From: Pseudomonas cedrina subsp. cedrina
GTDB taxonomy: Bacteria > Pseudomonadota > Gammaproteobacteria > Pseudomonadales > Pseudomonadaceae
DNA: 64,000 nt
NCBI RefSeq assembly: GCF_001983175.1
Contig: NZ_MNPW01000015.1
Coordinates: 62,001-126,000 of the forward strand
Reading direction: 5' to 3'
Every line of letters starts with the position of its first letter. Position 1 is the first letter of the stretch. Below are positions 34,782-44,235 of the stretch, in pieces. Under the pieces are notes generated by a model. It ran no database searches, was not told where the DNA came from, and worked only from the letters and a program-made list of their open reading frames with translations. A program made the translations under genes and the position numbers.

Positions 34782-37700
34782 CCGCCATTATCCAAGGCCG
34801 CCTGTTCGGCGCGGGTCAGGGTCTCGATCAGCGATGCTTCGGCAATCGCCAGCTGCCCCTGCAAGTCCCTGGATTTGCCTTCGAACCCGCTGGCAGAGAG
34901 GTCCCCTGCGTCCAGCTTTTCGTGCAGCTCGGCCAACTGATCATGAAAGGGCTGACTCATCGCCTGGAAGCGTTCGGGGTATTTCTGGGTCAGGTATTCC
35001 TGCCAGAAATCCCTCGACACCAGGGCCTGAAACTCCTCGGGTGAGCCATCGAGCGCCAGAATGCGCTTGCAGGTTTCATCCAGCGTTTGCTCGCTGACCC
35101 TGGCAAGTCCGGTAAATCGCCCTCCCTGTGCCTGTGCCGGAAGATCCAGACGGTCGGGCGCTTTCAGACCCAGCCGATACGCCAGACGGATCTCCACCTC
35201 TTCCAGCCCTTCAATTCTTTGCTGGCGTTGCAGCGGCGTCAGGCCCGGCTGGTTATTGATCGCCTCGGTACGCTTCTGGATATCCGCCAGGGCGGTTTTT
35301 TCCACCTCGTCCAGGCGAAACAGCCGGCGCGACAACTTCATCAGCGCCAACCCCTGGGTCTGATCGCCGGCCTGCAAGCGCGCCTTGTGCACCATGGCCA
35401 TGATTTCCACGTTGCTGAACGATAACGCCGCACGGTCGCAACAGGTCGCCGCACCGGCCCAATCGAACATCCGCCCGCGCAGCGCGTCGGCAGCATCGGT
35501 CTGCTGGGAAATGGTGTCGATGACCTCCCAGACCCGGCCTTGCAAGTTTGCGTGCTGAGCCCCGCCCGCATCCAGGTCGCCAAGCATGCGCATGAACCCG
35601 TCCGAACCCGGCTGCGCGCGCAGGGCCAACCACTGCGCCCGGCGCGTGGCGCGTTGTGCGTCAGTCAAGCCGCTGGCCCAGCGTTCAAATTCCGCGCCTG
35701 CAACCAACTCGCCCGTGGCGTGGGACGATTGACCCAGTGCGGTTGCCACCATCAGCGTGGTGCTGTCCGGCTGTGGCAACCCGGCCTGTTGCAGCCGCTG
35801 GTGATAATCGCGCACCTGCTGCAAGGTCTGCTCCGTCAGCGGGTTATCGGCCAGTTGGATAGCGGAACTCAGGCGCGCCGACCTGGCCAACTGCTCATCC
35901 GGGGGTGCGATTAGTGCGTCGGGCAAGTGGGTAATCGCGTTGCCATTGAGGTTGATGTCGTTCAAAAGCGGCTGCTCGCCGAGGCCCTCGGGAACGCGAT
36001 CGATGCCGGTGCGGCTCATGCTCAACACGCGCAAATCGCTGATTTGCCCCAGGTCCGGGGTGATACCCAACGGATTGCCGTCCAGCGACAGTGCGCGCAG
36101 CGTCACGCGCTCTGCCAGGATCTGCGCGGTCTGCGGCGTCAGGCGTATACGGTTGTTGTGCAGGAACAAGCGTGTGAGGCCGCGCATCTCACCGAGTGCC
36201 GGCGGCAGTTCGCGCAGCCGGTTGTTGGACAGGTCGACCCAGCGCGCGTGGCGATAGCGGGCAAGAAAGCCCTCGGGCGACGCACTCAGGCCCATGCCGC
36301 TCAACTTGAGCGAACCCACATGACTGAAATCCGCCTCCAGGTCCGGCAGGCTTGGCAGACGCAGGCCGCTCAGGTCCAGCTCGTAGCCGATGGGCGTGCC
36401 GTCGAAGGCCACCTGCTGTGGCGTCTCGCGTTTCCAGCAACTGAGGATGCGCGCCCTGGCCAGGTAACGGTCGTCACGGGTCGCAGCGTTTGCCAGCAGC
36501 CGGTCTGTGCGCACATAGCGTTGCAACGGAGCATCGCCGGAAAACGCCCAGGCATTGAGCTGATCGGTCAATGTGGCAAAGGCTTGCTCGCGAGCGATCA
36601 ACAGCGCGTCGCCACCTTCGCCCAGGCTCCAGATATATTCCCGGGCCTGTTTGATGTTGAAGTGTGGAAACAGGCGTCGAGTCTTGGAAATCAGTGGCGT
36701 TTCAACGGCAAAGTTATCGCCGTTGGTGTCCACTACCTGTTCGGGATGCTGCGCCTGCAAATAGCGCCAGTAGCGGTCCAGCGCGTCGCCATAATTGAGC
36801 AATCCGGGGTTGCGGGTGATTGCCGTGGCCCGATTGATGCGGGCCATCACCTCAAGCTGCTCAGGCGCAGGTTCCAAGTGGTGCGGGGGGATAGAGGTCA
36901 GGCGGTTATCTCTCAGATTGAGCGTGGTCAACTCGGTTTGCGTGCCCAGGCCGGCCGGCCACTGCTCTAGCTGGCTGTTACTGAGATCGACATACTCAAG
37001 CTTTGGCTGAGCACTGAAATCGGGGGCAAGGCCCAGCCGGTTGTAGCCCAGGTCCAGCCAGCGCAGCGCCCGCAACGCCCCGAGTTGTTCAACGCTCTGC
37101 GGCGTCAGGCGAATGGAGTTGCTCCTGAGCGACAGGCGCGTCAGATCGGACAGTTGACCGATCGACGGCGGCAGCTCGGTCAGCCCCGCGCTGTTGATGC
37201 GCAGTACCTTGAGCCGCTTGAAGTTGTTCAGAAACGTCTGCGCGTCGGTGTTCCAGGCAATCGTTTTAAGCTCCAACGTTTCAACATGGCTGAAATCGGC
37301 ACTCAATGCCGGCAGGCTGATCGGCCTGTTCGGTGTGATAGTCAACTCATTGGTCTGCCTGCGCCAGCAGCGTTTTATCTCCCGCGCCAACGCAGCGACC
37401 GTCTCATCGCCGGACAGTGTCCACTGGCGCAGGTCCTGCTTGAGCTTCTGGTACTCGGCCTCCAGGCGAGACAGGCCACCGCGCACGTCCGTGCCCAACG
37501 ACTCGATAAAGGCCGCCACCCCGGCGTCGTCCAGGCTCGGAAACAGCCGCCGCGCCCGCGCCTGCGGCGTGCGGAACAGATTGCCGGCCTGGGTCACCCA
37601 CTGATCCAAACCGGGGCCGCCGCCCAACAGGCGCATCGAGGGGTCATAGGCCGGTTTGCGCACCGGGCGTTCGGCCAGCACAGTGCGCAGCGGTGCGCGC

Positions 37701-40700
37701 GGCAACGGCGATTGCCGGATCCGCGACTTGAGCTGCGCCACTTCGCTCACACCCATGGCCAAGCGTTCTTCGTCGCTGAGCAGGTGCCAAGTGGCGGTGT
37801 AGAAGTCCCTTGGCATGGGGCCTTCGAACAGGCCGTTGTCGCGCAGCACCAGGGTCCTGCGATTGTTGGCATCCGGCGAGCCGATGGCGTCAAGCAACTC
37901 GCCGCCTTGGGCATGATGACGCAGTTCGACGCGGCTGCCGCGACGCCAACCGGGCAAGGTCTCCAGGGTGCGCAGCGCCAGACGCTGACTGTCGAGGGTG
38001 CCGGGGGTTTCGTCGAACAGGCCCTCGTACGCGCGGGCCACGCGGTCTTCCTGGGCGTGCCAGCGCGCGTGGGCATCGAGGGTTTCGGGCAATTCGCCAC
38101 GGCTGCGCAATGCCTGCAGCTCTTCGGCGCGGGTGCCTTTAAGCAGGTGCTCAGCCATCGACGCCGGCAGGCCGGGGTAGCGCTCGATCAGGCGAATCGC
38201 GTCCGGATCATCGGTGCCGGCACGCGCCTGATAACGCTCCTGGGCGAGCATGTCCTGAAAAATCTCGACCTGATCCGCCAGGTAGTCGCGCAACAGGCCG
38301 GCGCGATGCGCCAGGCTGTCCTCGGCACGTCCTGGAAACTCCGGCAACGTGGGGTCGTCACCCTGCAGGGTGTACAGCACTTCTTGCAGCAATTCGCCAC
38401 GCTGCAGGCCGCCGTCCTTGAGTACTACGGCGCGCCGGCCGCCCCGGTTAGTGATGCCCGGCCCCCAGAGTTTGCGTCCCGAAGACTCAAACACCCACGG
38501 AGGAACTTCTGGCAGCATGCCGCGACGCAGCAGCAGATCCATTTGCAGGCCCACTTCTGCCTGGCCGTAAACCGCCGGGGCGGTGCTTTTAATCTGCGTC
38601 ACAAAGCGCCTGAATTCGTCTTTGATGCGCAAGCGCTTGAGGCTTTCGGAGAGTGCCAATGGCACCGGTTCCACGTCGACATGCCCGGCGCGCAGCGTCT
38701 CGCTGTCGACGCCGCTCGCGAGGCGTGCCTGCTGCAAGCGCTCGCTACTCAGGCCGTCGGCCGGTCGTCCGAGGCGGCGCAGCACGGTGTCGTCGTCCCA
38801 GGTCACCGGGTCTTCGCCTTCGTGTTGCCAGCCGCCTTCGTGGTTGTGTTCGAGCAAGGGGGCATAGGCGTCGCGCCGGGTAGGATGCTCAATACGGTAT
38901 TGCTCGGTCTGCGGGTCTTTCTTGACCAGGTAGTGATCGCCTTCGTGGGGCAACACGGTGTCACCGAAATGTTCGTGAAGGCCCAACGCATCAGGCGTGG
39001 ATTCGGGATCGAGGCGCACAGGCGCCTTGTACGGCGTCAGATCGGTTTTCCACAATTTGCGTTCGCCCGACGCGAGGGTCACCGGTTTGACCCCATCGAG
39101 CACAGCAGGCGCCTTGAGCGCCTTGCCCAGCGCCGCGCCACCCGCCGCCATCACCCCGATCAAGGCGAGGTTTTCGGCCACATCGGTCAAGTGCGCCAAG
39201 GCGGCTTCGCGGTCACCTTCGTGCCATTCGATCACCCCTTCGAAGGATTCGTAGAGCAATTGCGCGGCCATCACAGCCATCATCACTTCGCCCAGGCCCG
39301 GCACCAGCATCGACACCAGGTTAAGCGCCAGCAGCCCGGCGGACTCAAGGGCGGCGATTTTCTCGGCACGCACCCGCGCATCCACATCGGCAGTGGGCAC
39401 CGCGTGGCTGCGAGCGTCGGCGATCAACTTGTCGCGCAGCTTGATGAAGTTGTCCGGGAACAGGTCGACGTTGTCGTCCCATAGCTCGCCTTTGGAAAGT
39501 ACACGAATGTAGAAATTCGGGCTTTCAATCGGCACACGCGGTGCCTGGGGCTTGGGCGGCAGCTCCTTGGGTTCGAGCGCAATGGTCACGACCGCCGACA
39601 CAAACGGCAGCAGAAAGCGCGTGATGGGTGAACGCCACACCGCGAAGGGATCACCCGGCGCATCGGGGGCGTCCTGGGTCAGGCGGCGAAAATAGGTGGG
39701 TTGGTCGGCATAGGCCAGGAACGGCAGAATAAACTGCTGGTAAGGCGTGAGTTGCGCGCCAACCGCCCCCGCCATCAGTTGCCGGGTCAGTGCCTCTTCC
39801 ATTGCCTGAGGGCTTTCGTATTTTTTCAGCGGTTGTTGCGGGTCGTGGGGGATGTACAGCAGCACTTGCCGGGCATCGCCGTACTTTTGCACCGGCACGA
39901 ACACCGTGCAGCCTTGCAGGCGCAGGCCCATGATGCTCAAGTCGCTGAACCACACAGGTTTGCCGTCGGCGCGGACATCACGCCGGCCGACAACCACCTC
40001 GCCGATCATCCGGTAGTCGTCAGGGCCGATGTCATTTTTGAGCAGCGCCAGGTAGGCGGCCGCTTGCAACGCATCCTTCTGGGCCTGCACCACCTTGCGC
40101 TGCAAGGCGTCGGCAACGGCGGTGTCGGCGGGCAGCAAAAAGTCCTTGAGGAAGGTCTGGTACTTCGCGCCGATATCCAGCCCCCGGCACAGCGCGAGAA
40201 AATCCGCCACGCTCAGAACAGTGTCGACCGGCGCGGCGTCGGTTTGCGGACCGCTGCGAAACCGTGATGACCTGTCGAACGCTCCAGGCTCGCATTCAGA
40301 GGCTTCAAAGTTGTGCAGCGCCGCCTGCAACAGCGACAGGGTTTGCACAGCAAAATCCCCGGCACGAATGCCCAGGGCGCCGATTTCGAGCGGTTTGCGC
40401 AGATGCACGAACGTGCGGTCCACATCCAGCTCAACCTTGTACTGGGTCTTGAGCGCCTGTTGCAGCAGCGGCCGGGCGAAGGTGTCGACGTCCTGCAACG
40501 GCGCCATGGCCTCATCCACCGCTTGCTGGGACAGCGCGGCGGCCTCGTTGTAGTGCTTGAGTTGCGTGCGCTGCGCATCGCCCAGGGTAGCGAGCCAAGC
40601 GACATGGCCGGTGTCGGCGCGTCTGAAAGTCTGGCGATTGCGTTCGTGCGTGGCAGGCAGCCACGCGGGAATCTTGTCTTTGATGATTTCGTAGTCGGCG

Positions 40701-40744
40701 GTCAGCGGTTCGCCGAGCGCAGAAACAGCAGGTGTATCGGGCAT
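34778..40744 (-). CDS. NEL-type E3 ubiquitin ligase effector with dermonecrotic-toxin-like N-terminus
   Basis: A 1988-residue protein. The N-terminal 450 residues resemble the DUF6543/dermonecrotic-toxin-like region of Pseudomonas effectors; hydrophobic helices follow at about 471-545 (LVSMLVPGLGEVMMAVMAAQLLY, LALIGVMAAGGAALG). Two leucine-rich-repeat blocks lie near 1153-1298 and 1471-1608, each preceded by a similar linker (RRLFPSLDDAG, RRLFPHFNIKQ). The C-terminal domain from about 1680 matches the NEL ligase fold of IpaH/SspH, with the CxD motif at C1768-C1769-D1770 (TCCDRAALSFSN), then LFRLDEVEKTALADI and EEVEIRLAYRLGL. Such enzymes modify host proteins after delivery into eukaryotic cells. 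The delivery route is not encoded here. AGGAG precedes the ATG at 40744. Confidence 0.9.
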   Translation of the reverse strand: MPDTPAVSALGEPLTADYEIIKDKIPAWLPATHERNRQTFRRADTGHVAWLATLGDAQRTQLKHYNEAAALSQQAVDEAMAPLQDVDTFARPLLQQALKTQYKVELDVDRTFVHLRKPLEIGALGIRAGDFAVQTLSLLQAALHNFEASECEPGAFDRSSRFRSGPQTDAAPVDTVLSVADFLALCRGLDIGAKYQTFLKDFLLPADTAVADALQRKVVQAQKDALQAAAYLALLKNDIGPDDYRMIGEVVVGRRDVRADGKPVWFSDLSIMGLRLQGCTVFVPVQKYGDARQVLLYIPHDPQQPLKKYESPQAMEEALTRQLMAGAVGAQLTPYQQFILPFLAYADQPTYFRRLTQDAPDAPGDPFAVWRSPITRFLLPFVSAVVTIALEPKELPPKPQAPRVPIESPNFYIRVLSKGELWDDNVDLFPDNFIKLRDKLIADARSHAVPTADVDARVRAEKIAALESAGLLALNLVSMLVPGLGEVMMAVMAAQLLYESFEGVIEWHEGDREAALAHLTDVAENLALIGVMAAGGAALGKALKAPAVLDGVKPVTLASGERKLWKTDLTPYKAPVRLDPESTPDALGLHEHFGDTVLPHEGDHYLVKKDPQTEQYRIEHPTRRDAYAPLLEHNHEGGWQHEGEDPVTWDDDTVLRRLGRPADGLSSERLQQARLASGVDSETLRAGHVDVEPVPLALSESLKRLRIKDEFRRFVTQIKSTAPAVYGQAEVGLQMDLLLRRGMLPEVPPWVFESSGRKLWGPGITNRGGRRAVVLKDGGLQRGELLQEVLYTLQGDDPTLPEFPGRAEDSLAHRAGLLRDYLADQVEIFQDMLAQERYQARAGTDDPDAIRLIERYPGLPASMAEHLLKGTRAEELQALRSRGELPETLDAHARWHAQEDRVARAYEGLFDETPGTLDSQRLALRTLETLPGWRRGSRVELRHHAQGGELLDAIGSPDANNRRTLVLRDNGLFEGPMPRDFYTATWHLLSDEERLAMGVSEVAQLKSRIRQSPLPRAPLRTVLAERPVRKPAYDPSMRLLGGGPGLDQWVTQAGNLFRTPQARARRLFPSLDDAGVAAFIESLGTDVRGGLSRLEAEYQKLKQDLRQWTLSGDETVAALAREIKRCWRRQTNELTITPNRPISLPALSADFSHVETLELKTIAWNTDAQTFLNNFKRLKVLRINSAGLTELPPSIGQLSDLTRLSLRSNSIRLTPQSVEQLGALRALRWLDLGYNRLGLAPDFSAQPKLEYVDLSNSQLEQWPAGLGTQTELTTLNLRDNRLTSIPPHHLEPAPEQLEVMARINRATAITRNPGLLNYGDALDRYWRYLQAQHPEQVVDTNGDNFAVETPLISKTRRLFPHFNIKQAREYIWSLGEGGDALLIAREQAFATLTDQLNAWAFSGDAPLQRYVRTDRLLANAATRDDRYLARARILSCWKRETPQQVAFDGTPIGYELDLSGLRLPSLPDLEADFSHVGSLKLSGMGLSASPEGFLARYRHARWVDLSNNRLRELPPALGEMRGLTRLFLHNNRIRLTPQTAQILAERVTLRALSLDGNPLGITPDLGQISDLRVLSMSRTGIDRVPEGLGEQPLLNDINLNGNAITHLPDALIAPPDEQLARSARLSSAIQLADNPLTEQTLQQVRDYHQRLQQAGLPQPDSTTLMVATALGQSSHATGELVAGAEFERWASGLTDAQRATRRAQWLALRAQPGSDGFMRMLGDLDAGGAQHANLQGRVWEVIDTISQQTDAADALRGRMFDWAGAATCCDRAALSFSNVEIMAMVHKARLQAGDQTQGLALMKLSRRLFRLDEVEKTALADIQKRTEAINNQPGLTPLQRQQRIEGLEEVEIRLAYRLGLKAPDRLDLPAQAQGGRFTGLARVSEQTLDETCKRILALDGSPEEFQALVSRDFWQEYLTQKYPERFQAMSQPFHDQLAELHEKLDAGDLSASGFEGKSRDLQGQLAIAEASLIETLTRAEQAALDNGG

Positions 40745-40826
40745 GGAGTCACTCCTGTTCAAACGGAGTGACAGAGGACCATGCCCGGTTACCGAAGCTG
40801 CGGTAGGTAGTTAAGCGCCTGCGACG

Positions 40827-41765
40827 TTAGAAGTTCTCTCGCGGATCGAACGCGGCTTTGCGCGCCAGTTCCTGCCACAGCGCCTTGACCTCGTCGTCGC
40901 TGACCTTGGGCATGACAGCCTTGAGCTGGATGTACAGGAAACCGCGCTGCCCGGCCTTGTTCAGCAACCCGTGGCCCTTGGCGCGCATGCGCTGGCCGTT
41001 CTGGCTGCCGGCCGGCACCTTGAGGTTGATTTTGCCGGTGAGGGTCGGCACCGCCACTTCAGTGCCCAGCGCCAATTCCCACGGCGCCAGGGGCAGGTTG
41101 ATGATCAGGTTTTCACCGTCCACTTCAAATTTAGGGTGCGGCGCAAACTTGATAATCAGGTACAGGTCGCCATTGGCCCCGCCGCCGATACCCGGCGCGC
41201 CCTGCGCCTTGAGGCGGATGCGCTCGCCGTCGGCCACGCCGGCGGGGATCTTCACGTTCAGGCTCTTGGTGGTGTTGCTCACATGCCGGCCCGAGGCGTC
41301 GTACTGCGGCACCTGGAAGCTGATCTGCTTGGACTCGGTGGACAGCGTCTCTTCCAGGGACACGGTCAACTGCATCTCCACGTCCTGGCCCTTGCGCCCG
41401 GCGGGGCGGCGCTGGCCGCCGCCGAAGGCATCGCTGCGGTTGCCGAAGATCGAGCTGAAAAAATCCGAGAAATCCTCGGTGCCCGCGCCGCCGCCAAAGC
41501 CGCCACGGCTCTGCCAGCCCGGTGGCCCCTGGAACGGCTGGCCGTGCTGGCCATATTTGCGCAGCTCGTCGTATTCGGCGCGCTTGTCGGCGCTCTTGAG
41601 CGCCTCATAGGCCTCGGACGCGTCCTTGAACTTGGCTTCGGCGTCTTTTTCCTTACTGACGTCCGGGTGGTACTTGCGCGCCAACTTGCGGTAGGCCGCC
41701 TTGATTTCCTTGTCGTCAGCCGTGGGCTCGACGCCAAGTATCTTGTAGTAGTCTTTGAAATCCAT
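40827..41765 (-). CDS. cbpA: DnaJ-class chaperone CbpA
   Basis: Type II J-domain co-chaperone (312 residues): J domain with HPD at 33-35 (MDFKDYYKILGVEPTADDKEI), a Gly/Phe-rich linker (GGFGGGAGTEDFSDFFSSIFG) and two C-terminal substrate-binding domains (LSLEETLS-type, LNVKIPAGVADGERIRLKAQG, GDLYLIIKFAPHPKFEVDG), no zinc finger. Divergent from the Hsp70-like gene with 240 bases between starts, suggesting a functional pair. Confidence 0.93.
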   Translation of the reverse strand: MDFKDYYKILGVEPTADDKEIKAAYRKLARKYHPDVSKEKDAEAKFKDASEAYEALKSADKRAEYDELRKYGQHGQPFQGPPGWQSRGGFGGGAGTEDFSDFFSSIFGNRSDAFGGGQRRPAGRKGQDVEMQLTVSLEETLSTESKQISFQVPQYDASGRHVSNTTKSLNVKIPAGVADGERIRLKAQGAPGIGGGANGDLYLIIKFAPHPKFEVDGENLIINLPLAPWELALGTEVAVPTLTGKINLKVPAGSQNGQRMRAKGHGLLNKAGQRGFLYIQLKAVMPKVSDDEVKALWQELARKAAFDPRENF

Positions 41766-42003
41766 CGGGGTTTCACCATCCTTTAATCGAGATCGCACCG
41801 CACGCGGGCCCAAGGTGCGCTGGTCTGCACGTGTCGAGTCTTGGGGCCGAGGGGCGTCAAAGTGTGATCGGCGCTCGCCGTATGCAACGGATGTGGGGGC
41901 AAATCCCCAGGTTTCAAGCACGATTTAACGGATGGTCGGCCTACGCATCCGCCTTGGACTGGCATACACTGCGCGGCCGTTTTTCAACCGGAACCTGATT
42001 GTC

Positions 42004-43272
42004 ATGGAAAACTCCTCCCCAGCCCGTGCCTGCGGTATCGACTTCGGCACGTCCAACTCCACCGTCGGCTGGATTCGTCCCGGCATGGAAACGCTTATCG
42101 CGCTGGAGGACGACAAAATCACCCTGCCGTCGGTGGTGTTCTTCAACTTCGAGGAGCGCCGCCCGGTGTACGGCCGCCTGGCGTTGCACGAGTACCTGGA
42201 AAACTACGAAGGCCGCTTGATGCGCTCGCTCAAGAGCCTGCTGGGTTCCAAGCTGATCAAGCACGACACCAGCGTGCTCGGCACCGCGATGCCGTTCACC
42301 GACCTGCTGGCGCTGTTTATCGGCCAGCTCAAGAGCCGCGCCGAAGCCACCGCCGGCCGCGAGTTCGAAGAAGTGGTGCTGGGCCGGCCGGTGTTTTTCG
42401 TCGATGACGACCCGATGGCCGACCAGGAAGCCGAAAACACCTTGGTCGACGTGGCGCGCAAGATCGGCTTCAAGGACATCTCGTTCCAATACGAGCCGAT
42501 TGCCGCGGCCTTTGACTACGAGTCCACCATCGCCAAGGAAGAGTTGGTACTGATCGTCGACATCGGCGGCGGTACCTCCGACTTCTCGCTGGTGCGCCTG
42601 TCGCCAGACCGTCGCCACAACGACAACCGCCAGGACGACATCCTCGCCACCGGCGGCGTGCACATCGGCGGCACCGACTTCGACAAGCAACTCTCCCTGG
42701 CCGGCATGATGCCGCTGTTCGGCTACGGCAGCCGCATGAAAAGCGGCGCCTACATGCCCACCAGCCACCACATGAACCTCGCCACCTGGCACACCATCAA
42801 CTCGGTGTACTCGCAGAAATCCCAGCTGGCCCTGGGCAGCATGCGCTACGACATCGAAGACACCGGCGGCATCGACCGCCTGTTCAAGCTGATCGAACAG
42901 CGCGCCGGGCACTGGCTGGCGATGGAAGTGGAAGAGACCAAGATCCAGCTGACCCACGCCGACAGCCGCCATGTGCCGCTGGACCGGGTGGAGCCGGGGC
43001 TGAGCGTTGACCTCACGCGGGCACTGTTCGAGTCGTCTATCGACAACCTGCTGGAGCGTGTGCGCAATAGCGTCACGCAATTGCTCAACGATGCCTCGGT
43101 AAGCGTGGCGCAGGTGGACACGGTGTTCTTTACCGGCGGCTCCAGCGGGATACCGGCACTGCGCCACAGCATCTCGGCGATGCTGCCGAATGCGCGGCAT
43201 GTGGAAGGGAATATTTTTGGCAGTATCGGCAGCGGCTTGGCGATTGAGGCGAGCAAGCGGTACGGCAGCTGA
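42004..43272 (+). CDS. yegD: Hsp70-like protein of the YegD type
   Basis: A 422-residue actin/Hsp70-fold ATPase lacking the Hsp70 substrate-binding domain. Phosphate-1 motif GIDFGTSNSTVGW, phosphate-2 VLIVDIGGGTSDFSLVRL, adenosine motif VFFTGGSSGIPALRHSI. YegD-type proteins are thought to be chaperone-related; a client is not known. Divergent neighbour of cbpA. Confidence 0.9.
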   Translation: MENSSPARACGIDFGTSNSTVGWIRPGMETLIALEDDKITLPSVVFFNFEERRPVYGRLALHEYLENYEGRLMRSLKSLLGSKLIKHDTSVLGTAMPFTDLLALFIGQLKSRAEATAGREFEEVVLGRPVFFVDDDPMADQEAENTLVDVARKIGFKDISFQYEPIAAAFDYESTIAKEELVLIVDIGGGTSDFSLVRLSPDRRHNDNRQDDILATGGVHIGGTDFDKQLSLAGMMPLFGYGSRMKSGAYMPTSHHMNLATWHTINSVYSQKSQLALGSMRYDIEDTGGIDRLFKLIEQRAGHWLAMEVEETKIQLTHADSRHVPLDRVEPGLSVDLTRALFESSIDNLLERVRNSVTQLLNDASVSVAQVDTVFFTGGSSGIPALRHSISAMLPNARHVEGNIFGSIGSGLAIEASKRYGS

Positions 43273-43293
43273 CTTCCAGGCACCATGAATCCA

Positions 43294-43383
43294 TGTGGGA
43301 GCTGGCTTGCCTGCGAATGCGGTGGATCAGTCAGAGCAGTATTGACTGACACTGCGCATTCGCAGGCAAGCCAGCTCCCACAT
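43294..43383. repeat. REPIN after yegD
   Basis: Forward REP (43294-43317) and inverted REP (from 43358), about 40 bases apart. It occupies the first part of the 459-base gap between yegD and the next small gene; 43384-43598 shows nothing else I can identify. Confidence 0.88.
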
Positions 43384-43598
43384 TTTTGATCTGCGTACAT
43401 CCGCCAAAACCTGCCCACACAAAGCACGCGTCTGAATGTTGTAACCAACCCTCCGTGCGCCTTGCACGATTTCCATGATGAAGCTTATAGTCCGGCCGTC
43501 GCCCTCATGGCGATCAGGTTTGGCGACCTGAGAAATTCCGGTCAAAAGCGCTCAGCTTCTTTGGCAAGCACTTTTGCATCCGCAAAGTCGTTCTGTAT

Positions 43599-43676
43599 GG
43601 CGGCTGTGCGCGGGAGACCTTCGGGTCTGCCGGTTTCGTGAATTTCCGGTTCGCCAACCTGCGTACAGCTGCCACC
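43599..43676 (+). ncRNA. 78-nt structured leader element, copy 2
   Basis: Plus-strand counterpart of the element at 13447-13524. Ends GGCGGC-TGTGCGC and GCGTACA-GCT-GCCACC pair with one mismatch and one G-U; the inner hairpin is AGACC-TTCG-GGTCT. Relative to copy 1 the hairpin shows a compensated T-A to G-C change. The 55 bases between the element and the downstream ATG are also related to copy 1 (shared GGCGA and TGGC-GCTCCA blocks), so element and leader form one conserved unit. Confidence 0.7.
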
Positions 43677-43731
43677 CTATTGTTTGGCGACAATCGAGTG
43701 GCTGCTCCAACCAATTCACGGAGCTTCAATT

Positions 43732-44001
43732 ATGACTCGCTACATGCCCCTAACCGGCCACGACTGCACCATCCCCGCGCTAACCATCGACACCCAAGCC
43801 CCACTCGACGTCCTTCTCGACGCCGCTGCGTACCGCATTCGCGCAGTGACTCAGTTACTGGAAAACATAGCCTTTCGAGAAGAACTCAGCAGTGATGCCG
43901 TGGTGCTCCACGACTTTGCACAACTGCTGGCCATCCCGTTGCGGGATGGGTGCGATTTGATGGATGTGATTGGCCGCAGGTTAAGTCCGCAAGCGGCCTA
44001 A
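43732..44001 (+). CDS. Short helical protein downstream of the 78-nt element
   Basis: An 89-residue protein with GGAG eight bases before the ATG. It reads MTRYMPLTGHDCTIPALTID followed by helices DVLLDAAAYRIRAVTQLLENIAF and VVLHDFAQLLAIPLRDGCDLMDVIGRRL. The arrangement (strand-like start, then three helices) recalls the small Pseudomonas DUF3077/DUF6124 proteins, and it shares its leader with the DUF6124-type gene at 13391, but I see no strong sequence match. Function unknown. Confidence 0.65.
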   Translation: MTRYMPLTGHDCTIPALTIDTQAPLDVLLDAAAYRIRAVTQLLENIAFREELSSDAVVLHDFAQLLAIPLRDGCDLMDVIGRRLSPQAA

Positions 44002-44021
44002 GCGGAAACAGGGCGGTTTTC

Positions 44022-44108
44022 TGTGGGAGCTGGCTTGCCTGCGATGCAGACGCCTTGGTGTTTCAGGCACACCGCGTTGATGCCATCGCAGGCAAGCCAG
44101 CTCCCACA
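44022..44108. repeat. REPIN after the small gene at 43732
   Basis: Forward and inverted REP separated by about 40 bases, in the 234-base gap before the membrane-protein gene. Confidence 0.88.
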
Positions 44109-44235
44109 TTAGGGCCGGGATCGACATAAAAAATCGGTTGGCCCGAAGACCGCCACGCAAGCTAGCGCCCTGTAGATCCCCATGCCCGCGATGGCGTCAG
44201 CCCAGGGAAAAAATGCATAACTGCACGAAGACGGC

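Noticed and set aside
37085..39484. Plus-strand open frame of 799 codons opposite the NEL effector gene
   Set aside because: No domain or plausible protein composition; fully antisense to the effector whose LRR and NEL domains are clear.
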